This document shows, in pieces, positions 34,361 to 44,948 of a stretch of DNA of 64,000 nt. The position numbers and the translations under genes are program-made. The notes under the pieces are model-generated. The model did not search any database. It worked only from the letters and a program-made list of their open reading frames with translations, and was not told where the DNA came from. The DNA comes from Ruminococcus sp. (GTDB taxonomy: Bacteria > Bacillota > Clostridia > Oscillospirales > Ruminococcaceae): contig SVNR01000006.1 of NCBI GenBank assembly GCA_015066815.1, positions 1 to 64,000 on the forward strand, read 5' to 3'. Each line of letters begins with the position of its first letter. Position 1 is the first letter of the stretch.

Positions 34361-36763
34361 ATGAAAAAAATGACAAGGGATTATATCAAGCAGGAGCTTG
34401 AAAAGGTACTTCAGGCCGACTACAATGTGGCGCCCAAGGCTGCATCCGACACACAGGTCTATAATGCACTTTCTTCTATAGTAATGCGTCACCTCAGTGA
34501 AAAAAGGAACAGCTTCAACAACAAGATAAACTCTACCGGAAAGAAACAGGTATACTATCTTTCAATGGAGTTTCTCATGGGCAGGTCTCTGAAAACAAGC
34601 CTGTATAATCTTGAATTAGTCGAGGATGTAAGAAGCATTCTCAAGGAATACAACATAAACCTCGAAAAAATATACGAAAACGAACCTGATGCAGGTCTTG
34701 GAAACGGCGGTCTCGGCCGACTCGCAGCATGCTATCTTGACGCTATGGCTACACAGTGTATCCCCGCAATGGGATATTCTATCTGCTACGAATACGGTAT
34801 TTTCAAGCAGAAGATCGACGAAGGCTGGCAGACTGAGCTCCCGGACAACTGGATGCCGGGCGGTAATGTATGGCTTGATCCAAAGCCTGAAAGAGCTATA
34901 GAAGTTCACTTCGAAGGCGAGCTTCATGAATACTGGGACAGCCAGTACCACCATATATCACATCAGAACTACAGCACAGTTCTTGCTATACCTTGCGATC
35001 TTTATGTTTCAGGTTATGACAGCGAAGGCGTTTCTGTACTCAGACTCTGGACTGCAAAGTCACCAAGCTTTGATATGGCAATGTTCAACCAGGGAGACTA
35101 CGCAAAGGCTCTCAGCCAGAACAGCATTGCAAATGCTATCTCCAAGGTACTCTATCCTAACGATAACCATCTCGAAGGAAAATCACTCAGACTCAGACAG
35201 CAGTATTTTCTCTGTGCAGCTTCCATAGGCGACATCATAACAAACCATATGTCGGTATACGGAACTCTCGAAAACCTTCACGAAAAGGTTGCTATCCACA
35301 TAAACGATACACACCCTACACTTGCTATTCCGGAACTTATGCGTATACTTCTTGATGACTGCGGATATTCATGGGATAAGGCATGGAACATCACAAAGAA
35401 CACCTTTGCTTATACAAACCACACAGTTATGGCAGAGGCTCTTGAAAAATGGGATATAAACCTTCTCAAGAATATCGTTCCGAGAATACTCTCTATAATA
35501 GTAGAAATAAACAACAGATACTGTGCAAAGCTTTCCAAGCTCACTGAAGACAACTACGACAAGGTAAGCCGTATGTCAATCGTAAAGAACAACACTGTTC
35601 ACATGGCTTCACTCTGTGTAGCTACTTCACACAGCGTAAACGGTGTTTCAAAGCTTCACTCAGAGATAATCAAACAGGATGTTTTTGCTGATGAACATCA
35701 GAACTTCCCTTACAAGTTCAAAAACGTAACAAACGGTATTGCATACAGACGCTGGCTCTATCAGTCAAACCACGGACTCACAGAGCTTCTCCGCAAAAAA
35801 ATAGGCAGCAGCTTCCTTAAGGATGCAGATGAACTCAAAAAATTCAGTCTTTTCGCAAACGACAAGTCAGTGCTTGATGAGCTTGCAAAGATAAAACGCA
35901 AAAACAAGGAAGAATTTCTCAAGTATGCGTCAAACTACTGCAATCTCGACTTCAAGATCGATCCTGACAGTATTTTTGACGTTCAGGTAAAACGACTCCA
36001 CGAATACAAGCGTCAGCACCTCAACGCACTCAACATCATAGCTGACTATAACTATCTGCTTGAACATCCGAACGCTGATTTTACTCCGAGAACATACATA
36101 TTTGCAGCAAAGGCTGCTCCGGGATATTATCTTGCAAAGCAGATCATAAAAATGATCTGGAGCATATCCGAGGAAATCAAAAAGAATCCGAAGATATCCC
36201 AGAAGCTCAACGTTTTCTTCCTCGAAGACTACAAGGTAACACTTTCCGAGCTTCTTATGCCTGCAAGTGATATTTCAGAACAGATTTCTCTTGCCGGAAC
36301 AGAAGCGTCAGGTACAGGCAACATGAAGCTCATGCTCAACGGTGCTATAACACTCGGAACACTTGACGGCGCAAACGTAGAAATAAAGCAGGCTGTAGGC
36401 GATGACAACATCATCATATTCGGTATGACTGCAGATGAAGTAACAGCAAAGAAGGCTATGGGATATAACCCGAAATCCTACTACGATTCAAACGAAACAA
36501 TAAAACGTGCTGTAAACCGCATATACAGCGGAATCAACGGAACACAGTTCAACGACATAGCAAATTCACTTCAGAACAGTGACCCGTATATGGTTCTTGC
36601 CGACTTTGACTCATACCGTGAGGCACAGAAACGCTCAGCAGAGCTATATAACGACAAGTACACATGGCTTAAGATGTCACTCTGCAACATAGCAGGAGCA
36701 GGTATATTCTCCGCTGACAGAGCAGTAAAGGAATACGCAAGAGACATCTGGGGCATGGACTGA
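34361..36763 (+). CDS. glgP: Glycogen/maltodextrin phosphorylase
   Basis: Releases glucose-1-phosphate from alpha-glucans. The 800 residues match the family. The N-terminal VYYLSMEFLMGR, the GLGNGGLGRLAACYLDA motif and the C-terminal PLP-lysine region (GTEASGTGNMKLMLNGA) are intact. I start at the ATG at 34361, preceded by ACGGAGA, since the upstream frame is within the leader. It is transcribed alone. Cytoplasmic; substrate preference (glycogen or maltodextrin) cannot be told by eye. Confidence 0.96.
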   Translation: MKKMTRDYIKQELEKVLQADYNVAPKAASDTQVYNALSSIVMRHLSEKRNSFNNKINSTGKKQVYYLSMEFLMGRSLKTSLYNLELVEDVRSILKEYNINLEKIYENEPDAGLGNGGLGRLAACYLDAMATQCIPAMGYSICYEYGIFKQKIDEGWQTELPDNWMPGGNVWLDPKPERAIEVHFEGELHEYWDSQYHHISHQNYSTVLAIPCDLYVSGYDSEGVSVLRLWTAKSPSFDMAMFNQGDYAKALSQNSIANAISKVLYPNDNHLEGKSLRLRQQYFLCAASIGDIITNHMSVYGTLENLHEKVAIHINDTHPTLAIPELMRILLDDCGYSWDKAWNITKNTFAYTNHTVMAEALEKWDINLLKNIVPRILSIIVEINNRYCAKLSKLTEDNYDKVSRMSIVKNNTVHMASLCVATSHSVNGVSKLHSEIIKQDVFADEHQNFPYKFKNVTNGIAYRRWLYQSNHGLTELLRKKIGSSFLKDADELKKFSLFANDKSVLDELAKIKRKNKEEFLKYASNYCNLDFKIDPDSIFDVQVKRLHEYKRQHLNALNIIADYNYLLEHPNADFTPRTYIFAAKAAPGYYLAKQIIKMIWSISEEIKKNPKISQKLNVFFLEDYKVTLSELLMPASDISEQISLAGTEASGTGNMKLMLNGAITLGTLDGANVEIKQAVGDDNIIIFGMTADEVTAKKAMGYNPKSYYDSNETIKRAVNRIYSGINGTQFNDIANSLQNSDPYMVLADFDSYREAQKRSAELYNDKYTWLKMSLCNIAGAGIFSADRAVKEYARDIWGMD

Positions 36764-36822
36764 TAAATTATATAGGCTTTCAGAGCTTACTTCAAAGTTC
36801 ACCATAACACCATAATATTTAA

Positions 36823-36867
36823 AAAACGCATAAGGAACAAAAACAGTTCCTTATGCGTTTTGTTTTT
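36823..36867. terminator. Bidirectional terminator between glgP and the flippase gene
   Basis: The arms AAAACGCATAAGGAAC and GTTCCTTATGCGTTTT are perfect over 16 bases, with A runs before and T runs after. It serves both convergent genes. Confidence 0.9.
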
Positions 36868-36879
36868 ATGCTTTGTTTA

Positions 36880-38274
36880 TCAGCGGCTCAGAAGCTTTTT
36901 GGCTGTCTGCTGTATAGGTGCATGATTTACAAGTGCCATAACTGCAAAGCTCAGGAAAAGCCAGAAATGCATAAGCGGCACATCAGCCAGAATCATTATA
37001 GCTGAAAACATTATTACACAAAGGTTTACGCCCATTTTGCGCCAGCTTACAGAAAACTTTGCTATTCGCTGTGTATCTACCACACGGATAATAAAGCAGA
37101 CAAAGTAAGCGAACATAGTTGCAAACGCCGCACCCTGAACCCCTACTATCGGAATGAGTATAAGGTTGAGCACTATATTGGTGAGTGCTGCTATAGCACT
37201 TGTCCAGAGAGAGTTCTTGTTCTGGTTTGAGGCGTTGTATATACTTCCGAGAAAGTTGCAGAAGCTTTGCATAAGAACAGCTACCACAAGGAAAGGCGCC
37301 ATCCTGTAGGACTCCCGGTATTCCTCAGAAACAAGGAGAGTTGTCAGCGTCTTAAGCATGAGCATAATACCTGACGACGCAACAAACATCATAGAAGTAT
37401 AAGCGTCGAAAACCTTGGTATAGTATCTTCTTTGCTCTGCTGAACCGTACTCGGAAATAGCCGACATCTGCCATGCCCTGTAAAAAATAATAGAAATAAG
37501 TGAAATAAGATTAGGGATCTTATAAGCGGCAGAATAAAGTCCGTTTACCTCGTGAGAAATAAAACCTGCTACCATGAATGAATCTGACGAGCTTACCACC
37601 CACCAGAGTACAGAAGTAGGTATAAGCGGTGCACTGTACTGTATCATCTGAAGCCTCAGATGATTGTCCCGAAGCTTGAAGTTCAGTTCGTTTTTCATGT
37701 TTGCACAGTATGCAAGAAATACGACAGATGTCAGATCAGAGAAAACTATCGCCAGTATATAGCCTTTTATGCCAAGCTTGAAAATCGCTATAAACAGCAA
37801 TGAAAACAGGAAAAGCGTCAGTGTTGACAATATACTGTCAGCAGTATAAAGCTTGATATAGTTTTTGACCTTTGCATACTGCTGCTGCATCCATCTGAAC
37901 TCCGATGTGAACAGGAAAAGCATCATATACGGAAGATATTCCTTGAAGCCGAATTTCGGTATTGCGGCAACTATCCACAATATGATCATACCAACTGCAA
38001 GACCGGCAAATCCCGTAAAAACGCCTGTAGAATAAACCTTTTTATTGTCATACTTTTTATCAAGTCCGAAACGAAGTATACTTTCGGATATACTGAGTGT
38101 TACAATCGGACCTAAAAGATTTATGATGTTCTGTATCTGGTTTACAACAGAAAAATCAGACTTTGGTATAAACTGAGTATACAGTCTGAGAAGAAATATA
38201 CTGAGAATTTTCGAGCTGAATGATCCCAGAGAAAAAATAAGCGTGTTTGACGCAAGCTTTTTATATTTGTTCAA
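36880..38274 (-). CDS. Wzx/MATE-like polysaccharide flippase
   Basis: 464 residues with about twelve to fourteen membrane helices and the polysaccharide-exporter opening (KLASNTLIFSLGSFSSKILS). It probably flips lipid-linked oligosaccharides. No glycosyltransferase genes are adjacent, so the substrate is unknown. The start codon appears to be TTG at 38274, placed correctly after GGAGGGAT; no nearby ATG fits. Single-gene transcript ending at a strong terminator. Confidence 0.88.
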   Translation of the reverse strand: MNKYKKLASNTLIFSLGSFSSKILSIFLLRLYTQFIPKSDFSVVNQIQNIINLLGPIVTLSISESILRFGLDKKYDNKKVYSTGVFTGFAGLAVGMIILWIVAAIPKFGFKEYLPYMMLFLFTSEFRWMQQQYAKVKNYIKLYTADSILSTLTLFLFSLLFIAIFKLGIKGYILAIVFSDLTSVVFLAYCANMKNELNFKLRDNHLRLQMIQYSAPLIPTSVLWWVVSSSDSFMVAGFISHEVNGLYSAAYKIPNLISLISIIFYRAWQMSAISEYGSAEQRRYYTKVFDAYTSMMFVASSGIMLMLKTLTTLLVSEEYRESYRMAPFLVVAVLMQSFCNFLGSIYNASNQNKNSLWTSAIAALTNIVLNLILIPIVGVQGAAFATMFAYFVCFIIRVVDTQRIAKFSVSWRKMGVNLCVIMFSAIMILADVPLMHFWLFLSFAVMALVNHAPIQQTAKKLLSR

Positions 38275-38501
38275 ACTATCCCTCCGTTCAATGTTTTTTT
38301 AGCTCTAAAAAACGTAAAAGAAAACATAATTATATTATAACAAATTTTTTACATAAAAGAAATAGTTTATAAAATAATAATGAAATTTTTTTTATTTTTT
38401 TTAAATCCGGTATAGTAAAAATTCTATAAATGTGATATACTTATAACAGAGTTTATTTTTCTGCTCTTTTTAAAAATATTTTACAGGAGGACATTATAAA
38501 A

Positions 38502-38621
38502 ATGAACAGATTTTTTAAAACGTTTATAATCACTGTTACTGTTCTTGCTACTGTAATCACAATAATAACCGCTGCCGATTATATTTGCAGCAAGTACAGA
38601 AAAAACTACATCGAAATATAA
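38502..38621 (+). CDS. Small membrane peptide (39 residues)
   Basis: MNRFFKTFIITVTVLATVIT begins a single hydrophobic helix, followed by a short charged tail KYRKNYIEI. A strong AGGAGG lies 10 bases from the ATG, and a hairpin follows its stop. The family is not recognised; short one-helix peptides often modulate membrane complexes. Coding status rests on the ribosome site, composition and the downstream hairpin. Confidence 0.6.
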   Translation: MNRFFKTFIITVTVLATVITIITAADYICSKYRKNYIEI

Positions 38622-38623
38622 CC

Positions 38624-38650
38624 AGAATGTCTCTTACGGGACATTCTGAT
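38624..38650 (+). terminator. Hairpin after the 39-residue peptide gene
   Basis: Arms AGAATGTC and GACATTCT, loop of eight, then GATTAAAAATATTTT. T run weak, so read-through to ilvE is possible. Confidence 0.6.
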
Positions 38651-38732
38651 TAAAAATATTTTAAAAATCAAAACAGGAAGCGTCGTTCACGGATAACGAT
38701 ATTTCCCTAAAAACGAAAGGCTGATTAAAACT

Positions 38733-39803
38733 ATGGATATCCGCGTAGAATTAACAAAAAACCCAAAGGCAAAACCAACAGATGAAAGCAATCTTGGCTT
38801 CGGTCATATCTTTACTGACCATATGTTCATTATGAACTATGATAAAGGTCAGGGCTGGCACGATGCAAGAATAGTGCCATATGCTCCGCTTGAACTCAGT
38901 CCTGCGGCTATGTGTCTCCATTATGCACAGGAGGTTTTTGAAGGCCTCAAGGCATACAGAACCGCTGACGGAAGCGTACAGCTCTTCAGACCTGAAGAAA
39001 ACTTCAAAAGACTTAACGTTTCAAACGAAAGACTTGTTATTCCTCAGGTAGACGTTGACTTCTGTGTTGAAGCTCTTGATAAGCTTGTAAGCCTCGAAAA
39101 GGACTGGGTACCTCACTCAGACGGTGCTTCACTTTACATAAGACCTTTTATCATCGCCTGCGATCCGTTCCTCGGCGTTCGTCCGGCAGACAGCTACATG
39201 TTCATAATTATTCTGTCACCTTCAGGTGCTTACTATTCAACAGGTCTCAACCCTGTAGGCATCTACGTTGAATCAAACTATGTACGTGCAGTAAAGGGCG
39301 GTATGGGCTTTACAAAAACAGGCGGAAACTACGCTGCTTCTCTTATCGGTCAGGACGAAGCACACAAGCAGAACTATTCACAGGTTCTCTGGCTTGACGG
39401 CGTTGAGAAGAAATATATCGAAGAGGTTGGCGCTATGAACATCTTCTTCATCATCGACGGAGAAGTTGTTACTCCTGAACTTCAGGGCTCTATACTCTCA
39501 GGTATCACAAGAAAGTCTGTTATCGAGCTTTGTAAGAGCTGGGGCATGAAGGTTTCCGAAAGACGTATATCCATACAGGAAATTTCCGACGCATATGATG
39601 CAGGAAAGCTTAACGAAGTATTCGGTACAGGTACTGCAGCTGTTATTTCCCCTGTCGGCGTACTCAAGTGGAACGACAAGGTTATGACCATAAACAACAA
39701 CAAGATAGGCGATGTATCACAGAAAATCTATGATACTATGACAGGAATCCAGTACGGCAAGCTTGAAGATAAGTTTAACTGGGTTTATAAGCTTAAAAAC
39801 TGA
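38733..39803 (+). CDS. ilvE: Branched-chain amino-acid aminotransferase
   Basis: PLP-dependent fold-type IV transaminase for leucine, isoleucine and valine. The 356 residues are of the longer eukaryote/Firmicute type ([24 protein letters not shown], the lysine region [19 protein letters not shown], and [12 protein letters not shown]). ACGAAAGG is upstream. No T-box leader was found before it, unlike in many Firmicutes. Transcribed with or after the small peptide gene. Confidence 0.95.
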   Translation: MDIRVELTKNPKAKPTDESNLGFGHIFTDHMFIMNYDKGQGWHDARIVPYAPLELSPAAMCLHYAQEVFEGLKAYRTADGSVQLFRPEENFKRLNVSNERLVIPQVDVDFCVEALDKLVSLEKDWVPHSDGASLYIRPFIIACDPFLGVRPADSYMFIIILSPSGAYYSTGLNPVGIYVESNYVRAVKGGMGFTKTGGNYAASLIGQDEAHKQNYSQVLWLDGVEKKYIEEVGAMNIFFIIDGEVVTPELQGSILSGITRKSVIELCKSWGMKVSERRISIQEISDAYDAGKLNEVFGTGTAAVISPVGVLKWNDKVMTINNNKIGDVSQKIYDTMTGIQYGKLEDKFNWVYKLKN

Positions 39804-39848
39804 TATATTATAGCAAACGACAAGTTTACTATTACTTTCGCTATAACT

Positions 39849-39890
39849 ACACCGCTGTTTTGCGCATACGCAGAACAGCGGTGTTTTTTA
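39849..39890 (+). terminator. Terminator after ilvE
   Basis: Arms ACACCGCTGTTTTGCG and CGCAGAACAGCGGTGT (one mismatch) followed by TTTTTT. Confidence 0.88.
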
Positions 39891-39893
39891 TAT

Positions 39894-39953
39894 AAAAAAA
39901 AGCTTTAAAAAAGTCTGCCTTATCATAAGTGACAAAGCAGACTCTTAAAGCTT
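39894..39953 (-). terminator. Terminator after the MsmX-type ATPase gene
   Basis: AAGCTTTAA and AGTCTGC pair with GCAGACT and TTAAAGCTT around an 18-base loop, ending on the minus strand in T7. Confidence 0.85.
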
Positions 39954-39965
39954 CTATAAGAAATA

Positions 39966-41120
39966 TTAGTTCATAATAGTAACTTCTGTTTCCTTATCAA
40001 AGAGGTGAATCTTGTATGGATCCATAACAACCTTGATAGTATCCTGTGCTCTTGCTGTTGAAGTAGGAGCAACTCTTGATGTGAGTGAAATACCTTCACA
40101 GTTGAGATAGAGGTATGTTTCAGCACCCATCATTTCGGTGATATCAACTGTACACTCTACAATACCTGTTGTTGCATTCTGGAGATACATAGGCTCATCA
40201 TGAATGCTTTCAGGACGGATACCAAGGATAACTTCCTTGTTTACATAGCCTGAGAGATGTGTTACAGCGTTTGCAGCCTTCTCAGGAGGAATAACGATAG
40301 TAAACTTAACTCCTCTTGATGTCTTGGAATCAGCTGAACCGAACTCTACATAGAAAAGACCGTTTGTAGGATCCTGTCTGAGAACAGCGTCTATCATGTT
40401 CATCTGTGGTGAACCAAGGAAGCCTGCAACGAACTTGTTTATCGGATTAAGATAGAGGTTTGTAGGTGTATCGATCTGCTGAACAAAACCGTCCTTCATA
40501 ACAACGATTCTGTCACCCATAGTCATAGCCTCTGTCTGATCGTGTGTAACATAGATAAATGTTGTACCGAGTCTCTTGTGAAGCTTAGCGATCTCTGTTC
40601 TCATCTGAGCACGGAGCTTAGCGTCGAGGTTTGAAAGAGGCTCGTCAAGAAGGAATACCTGTGGCTGACGAACGATAGCACGTCCAAGAGCAACTCTCTG
40701 ACGCTGACCACCTGACATAGCCTTTGGCTTTCTTTCGAGAAGATGTGTGAGGTCGAGGATTCTTGCTGCTTCTTCAACCTTGCGAGCGATCTCATCCTTA
40801 GGAACTTTTCTGAGCTTAAGACCGAAAGCCATATTCTCAAAAACAGTCATATGCGGATAAAGAGCATAGTTCTGGAAAACCATTGCTATATCTCTGTCCT
40901 TAGGTGCGATATCATTAACCAGACGGTCACCGATATATAATTCACCTTCTGAAATTTCTTCAAGTCCTGCGATCATTCTGAGTGTTGTAGATTTACCACA
41001 GCCTGAAGGTCCAACGAGGATAATAAATTCTTTGTCCTGAATTTCTACATTTACATTCGAAACGGCCACTACACCGCCTGGATATTTTTTATAGATTCCA
41101 CGTAACGATAAACTTGCCAT
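39966..41120 (-). CDS. msmX: Orphan sugar ABC-transporter ATPase (MsmX/UgpC type)
   Basis: 384 residues: ATPase with [17 protein letters not shown] (Walker A), [14 protein letters not shown] and [17 protein letters not shown] (Walker B), and the C-terminal regulatory OB domains ([14 protein letters not shown]). It resembles MsmX/UgpC, which energise several different carbohydrate importers. No permease or binding-protein genes adjoin, so it probably acts as a shared ATPase. The start was placed at the ATG at 41120, after AGGAGG; the earlier frame includes the ribosome site. Confidence 0.92.
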   Translation of the reverse strand: MASLSLRGIYKKYPGGVVAVSNVNVEIQDKEFIILVGPSGCGKSTTLRMIAGLEEISEGELYIGDRLVNDIAPKDRDIAMVFQNYALYPHMTVFENMAFGLKLRKVPKDEIARKVEEAARILDLTHLLERKPKAMSGGQRQRVALGRAIVRQPQVFLLDEPLSNLDAKLRAQMRTEIAKLHKRLGTTFIYVTHDQTEAMTMGDRIVVMKDGFVQQIDTPTNLYLNPINKFVAGFLGSPQMNMIDAVLRQDPTNGLFYVEFGSADSKTSRGVKFTIVIPPEKAANAVTHLSGYVNKEVILGIRPESIHDEPMYLQNATTGIVECTVDITEMMGAETYLYLNCEGISLTSRVAPTSTARAQDTIKVVMDPYKIHLFDKETEVTIMN

Positions 41121-41171
41121 GTTTGACAGGCCTCCTAAACAGTTATTTTGCCAATTCAAATTGGTACAATA

Positions 41172-41201
41172 CTATAATAACAAATTTTATACCTTAAATG
41201 C
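41172..41201 (-). promoter_or_regulatory. Promoter of the MsmX-type ATPase gene
   Basis: TTGCAT, 18-bp spacer and TATTAT on the minus strand about 50 bases upstream of the start at 41120. Confidence 0.6.
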
Positions 41202-41221
41202 AAGCCTATAATTACCCAAAC

Positions 41222-42001
41222 TTATAATTTGTTGTTTATTAAATATGCCCAAAAGTCCTTTTCAACGGATTTCAGCACATCTTTAAAGCCAACTTCGGAC
41301 AACATTTTTTCAACATCATTGTTCAATAGTTCCAAACACTCACCGGGGGCAAGATTTCCATCTATAGGCAATCCGCCTATCTGAACTCTGAACAAAACTT
41401 CCACCCGGTTCCCGACTGCCTGGAACATTATTTTTACCTGATGAAACTTTCCTTCACAGAGACCAACGAGAGCATACTTTTTATCATGGGTTATAGGACT
41501 TACCTTAGCAGGAAGACATTTTTCATCGCCATCTATCACAAGACCGTCTGAAAATGCCTTTTCATATTCTGTTTTATATTCTTCCCAGAGTTTTACTAAA
41601 TAATACTTCGTAAGATGTTTTTTTGGTGATAATATCCGATGAGCAAGAGCTCCGTCATCTGTAAGAAAAACAAAGCCTCTGGAATCCTTATCAAGTCTTC
41701 CGGCCGGAAAAAGCCCTTTGACACGTAGTTCATCCGGAACAAGTCCGAGAACAGTCTCAGAAAGTCCGTCCCTGGTAGAGCACACATATCCGTCAGGCTT
41801 GTTAAGCATTATATAGGTATGTGGTTTATATATAAGTTTTTTTCCGTTTATTTCGACTGTATCGTTTTCAGGGGAGATTTTCTGCGCCGGATCCTTTACT
41901 GCCTTTCCGTTTACCCGTACTTCACCTTTTTTGAGAGCTGTCTTAACATCCTTGCGTGAAAGTTCTGTTCTTTCAGAAATAAACTTATCGAGTCTTTCCA
42001 T
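41222..42001 (-). CDS. Pseudouridine synthase of the RsuA/RluB/RluE/RluF family
   Basis: 259 residues: an S4 RNA-binding domain (MERLDKFISERTELSRKDVK) and the catalytic core with the catalytic aspartate in FPAGRLDKDSRGFVFLT, plus KYYLVKLW. It modifies a uridine in 16S or 23S rRNA; the exact site is not predictable. Start set at the ATG at 42001 after CGGAGG. It follows the YfhO-like gene, which ends with a terminator. Confidence 0.93.
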   Translation of the reverse strand: MERLDKFISERTELSRKDVKTALKKGEVRVNGKAVKDPAQKISPENDTVEINGKKLIYKPHTYIMLNKPDGYVCSTRDGLSETVLGLVPDELRVKGLFPAGRLDKDSRGFVFLTDDGALAHRILSPKKHLTKYYLVKLWEEYKTEYEKAFSDGLVIDGDEKCLPAKVSPITHDKKYALVGLCEGKFHQVKIMFQAVGNRVEVLFRVQIGGLPIDGNLAPGECLELLNNDVEKMLSEVGFKDVLKSVEKDFWAYLINNKL

Positions 42002-42016
42002 AGATACCTCCGAAAA

Positions 42017-42052
42017 ATGACGCCCCTTGCAATAGCTTCGGGACGTCATAAA
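42017..42052 (-). terminator. Terminator after the YfhO-like gene
   Basis: On the minus strand ATGACGTCCC pairs with GGGGCGTCAT and is followed by T5. It overlaps the leader of the pseudouridine synthase gene. Confidence 0.7.
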
Positions 42053-42090
42053 AAATATCAAAAATTATAGTAAACAAAAAATATTTTTCG

Positions 42091-44898
42091 TTAGTTAGCT
42101 GCTGCTGTTTCTTTTTTTACAGGAGCTGCCGTCTTGAATGTCTTTTTCTTGTCAGCGATGATAAACACAGCCACAAGACCTACGCCTGCCACTGCTGCAA
42201 GTATACCGAGGCCGAGACCGTTCGGGAAGAATGACATTTCGACTGTGTGAGTGCCAGGAGTCATCTCTATACCGATAAATCCGCCTGCCACATCCTTGAT
42301 AGCGGCTTTCTTTCCGTCAACCTTGACTGTCCAGCCGCCCTCGTTAGGGATAGATGTGAAGAATACCTGATTTGCTTCAGCAGTTACTGTACCTTCAATA
42401 TGAGTTTCAGACCACTTTTCAATGTTCCATACATTGCTGTGAAGCTTCTGGATATCCTGTTTGAACGCATCTTCATCAAAGTAATAGAAGAGCTGGTCAG
42501 ACATATAGGTGTACTCGTTTGCAATAGTCATACGGATACTGAAGTTCTTGTTTGCTTCATATCTTCCGAGACGTGTTATGCAGTAGTGCTCTCCTTCAAA
42601 GAAGTTATCATGGAACTTAGGATATTCAAAGTCCTTAAGATCTTCCTTCCACTCACCGAGCCAGAGGTTTACCTCCTTTTCATAGATTGTCGGGAAGAAT
42701 ACATAAACTGTATCGTTTGTTTCAGCATGCACAAAATAGTCTATTGTCCAGTCGTTCACAGACTTGTCCGCAACATACTTGCTGTAGCTTCCGCCGTTTT
42801 CTATGTTTACGCCTCTGTAACGAGGTTCCTGTGAAAAGCTGAGTCTCTTGAAGTATTCCTTTTCCTCACCGAGCATTGCGCTGAGAAGCTTGTTCTGATT
42901 CTGGAAAGGATTTGTTGCGTCCTCGAGATTAAGGTCAAGAATATCCGAATCAACCATATATCCCATAGGAAGTGCATATGAGTTCTTGTAGATATCTATC
43001 TGAGTTGTTTTATCGTCGTCATGTTCGGTAACTGTTGACATCTGATAGTCATACAGATCCGAAACACCTGTGTTGTTAGTGTCAAGAACGTACTTGATAC
43101 CAAGAATAGAGTCTGTGATAGGAGTATTACCCTCGTATCTTGTATAGTGACCACGGCTTACATATCCGAACTTGCCGAGAGTATCTATTATCTTGGCGTT
43201 CATTACTGAGCTCGAATGTGTAACACCCTTGAGGCCGAACGCTATATTGTCGTTTACTGTTCTTCTGAGAGGATTTGTCTGAGCTACCTTCTCTGAACGG
43301 TAAAGCCCGTCATCCATTTCCTCTATCTTGTCAACAGCAGAACGTCCTGCTTCAACATAGTTATAGTAGGAAGAACGCATGCTGTATATAACGTCTTCAT
43401 CTATATCCTTAAGAGTTTCAAACGTACTGAGAAGCAGCTCGCCTGAGAGCATAATTACCATCGTTACAGGTATAGCTCTTGAAGCGCTGTTGTCCTTGAG
43501 TGCAGATAAGAGTATAGCAAAGCAGAGTACACAGCCTGCTGTGAACCATAATCCGTTAAGAACTTCGATGTTTTCATACTTGAACAGCTTCTCTGCAACA
43601 AGAAGATATGCAAGTATTCCGAAAAATGTTCCGCCGATAGCTCTTGGCTTAAGACCATCAAGCTTTTCAAAGCATTCTGCACCCATACAGAGAATCACCC
43701 ATGACATGATAAATGAATATCTGTAAGGAAGCCAGTTAGGAACCTGTCCTCCGTGCCACATCATATCGACAGGCTTTACGTACATACTGAAGAAAAGTGC
43801 AGCAAGAAGAAGTGAATAACCTATCTTGCGCTTTGAAGAAACCTTCTCGTTAAGATAGAACAGCGGAAGCATCAGGATAGCTATTGTTCCGCAGTAAATT
43901 TCCGGAAGTCCTTCGTTTCTTACAGTATCATAACTTGAAGGAAGGAGCTTTGATAAAATATCAATAGAATCAAACTGAAGCTGCACCGAATAATCCGGAT
44001 CGGTAAACTCAAACTTACCAAGCTTGAGAGCGTTATAAACAGGAAGTATCATAAATGCTGCACACAGACCGGCAACAAGCGAACAATAACCAAATCTGAG
44101 CGCTGTATATGCATGCTCCTTTACTGTAACACTTTCCTTTTCTGTTCCGAGGAAGTTATAGTACAGGAAATAAAGAACAGCAAATATTGCTATCATAAAT
44201 CCGATATAGAAGTTTGCAACGAACATAAGGGCAAGCGGTATGATATAGTTTGCTCTCATTTTTTTATCTACAAGGCGTTCTATTCCGAGTGCTATGAGAG
44301 GAAGCAGTACAAGACCGTCTATCCACATAGGGTCCATAAGCTGAATTACAGCATATGCACACAGAGCGAATGATGTAGAAAAAATAAGGGCGTTTACCGG
44401 CTTCATTTTTTTTGAGTTCTGAAGATAGTAGCTGAATGTTACTCCTACTGCACCAAGCTTTGCAAGCTGCATTATGAGAAGGCTCTCAAGAAGCATGGTT
44501 CTCGGAAGGAGCATAACAATAAGAGTAAACGGACTGGCAAGATAATAGCCGATAATTCCTATAAACTCACCTGAAAGGTTTCTCGACCAGTTGTAAAGAA
44601 TGCTTCCGTCTCCCCAGAAAGCGTCTCTGAGCGCTTCAAAGTAATAAACATACTGACCGTTCAGGTCAAGTACAAGTACAGAGCCGTCATGAGCGGTCTT
44701 ACGCTTAGGAATGCTTTCATAATCGATTCCCATGATGTTTCCAAGCGGAAAAACATCAAAAAATCCATATGCGAGTGCCATTATTATTACTGGAATAAAA
44801 AATGCGTATATATAAAACCTGTTGTTATACAGCCATTTTTTTATTTTTTCCCAGACACCCGACTTAGCCTGAACAGCAGGCTTAGCTGTCTTTTCCAT
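42091..44898 (-). CDS. YfhO-family large membrane protein
   Basis: 935 residues with about twelve to fourteen membrane helices in the first half (to about 490), a long extracytoplasmic region (about 500-880) and a final helix (LGILAAVAGVGLVAVFII). It matches the YfhO family of GT-C-like membrane proteins; in Bacillus subtilis YfhO is linked to glycosylation of lipoteichoic acid. The start has CAGGAGG seven bases ahead of the ATG, after a good promoter. Substrate here unknown. The nearby flippase gene is a loose link to envelope glycans. Confidence 0.85.
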   Translation of the reverse strand: MEKTAKPAVQAKSGVWEKIKKWLYNNRFYIYAFFIPVIIMALAYGFFDVFPLGNIMGIDYESIPKRKTAHDGSVLVLDLNGQYVYYFEALRDAFWGDGSILYNWSRNLSGEFIGIIGYYLASPFTLIVMLLPRTMLLESLLIMQLAKLGAVGVTFSYYLQNSKKMKPVNALIFSTSFALCAYAVIQLMDPMWIDGLVLLPLIALGIERLVDKKMRANYIIPLALMFVANFYIGFMIAIFAVLYFLYYNFLGTEKESVTVKEHAYTALRFGYCSLVAGLCAAFMILPVYNALKLGKFEFTDPDYSVQLQFDSIDILSKLLPSSYDTVRNEGLPEIYCGTIAILMLPLFYLNEKVSSKRKIGYSLLLAALFFSMYVKPVDMMWHGGQVPNWLPYRYSFIMSWVILCMGAECFEKLDGLKPRAIGGTFFGILAYLLVAEKLFKYENIEVLNGLWFTAGCVLCFAILLSALKDNSASRAIPVTMVIMLSGELLLSTFETLKDIDEDVIYSMRSSYYNYVEAGRSAVDKIEEMDDGLYRSEKVAQTNPLRRTVNDNIAFGLKGVTHSSSVMNAKIIDTLGKFGYVSRGHYTRYEGNTPITDSILGIKYVLDTNNTGVSDLYDYQMSTVTEHDDDKTTQIDIYKNSYALPMGYMVDSDILDLNLEDATNPFQNQNKLLSAMLGEEKEYFKRLSFSQEPRYRGVNIENGGSYSKYVADKSVNDWTIDYFVHAETNDTVYVFFPTIYEKEVNLWLGEWKEDLKDFEYPKFHDNFFEGEHYCITRLGRYEANKNFSIRMTIANEYTYMSDQLFYYFDEDAFKQDIQKLHSNVWNIEKWSETHIEGTVTAEANQVFFTSIPNEGGWTVKVDGKKAAIKDVAGGFIGIEMTPGTHTVEMSFFPNGLGLGILAAVAGVGLVAVFIIADKKKTFKTAAPVKKETAAAN

Positions 44899-44948
44899 TT
44901 GTAACCTCCTGATTGTTTGGTATTAAGCGCATAAGCGCATATAGTTTT

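Noticed and set aside
38622-38732. T-box leader before ilvE
   Set aside because: No GGTGG-ACCGCG-type T-box sequence or specifier loop was found; the same holds for the serC and argG leaders.
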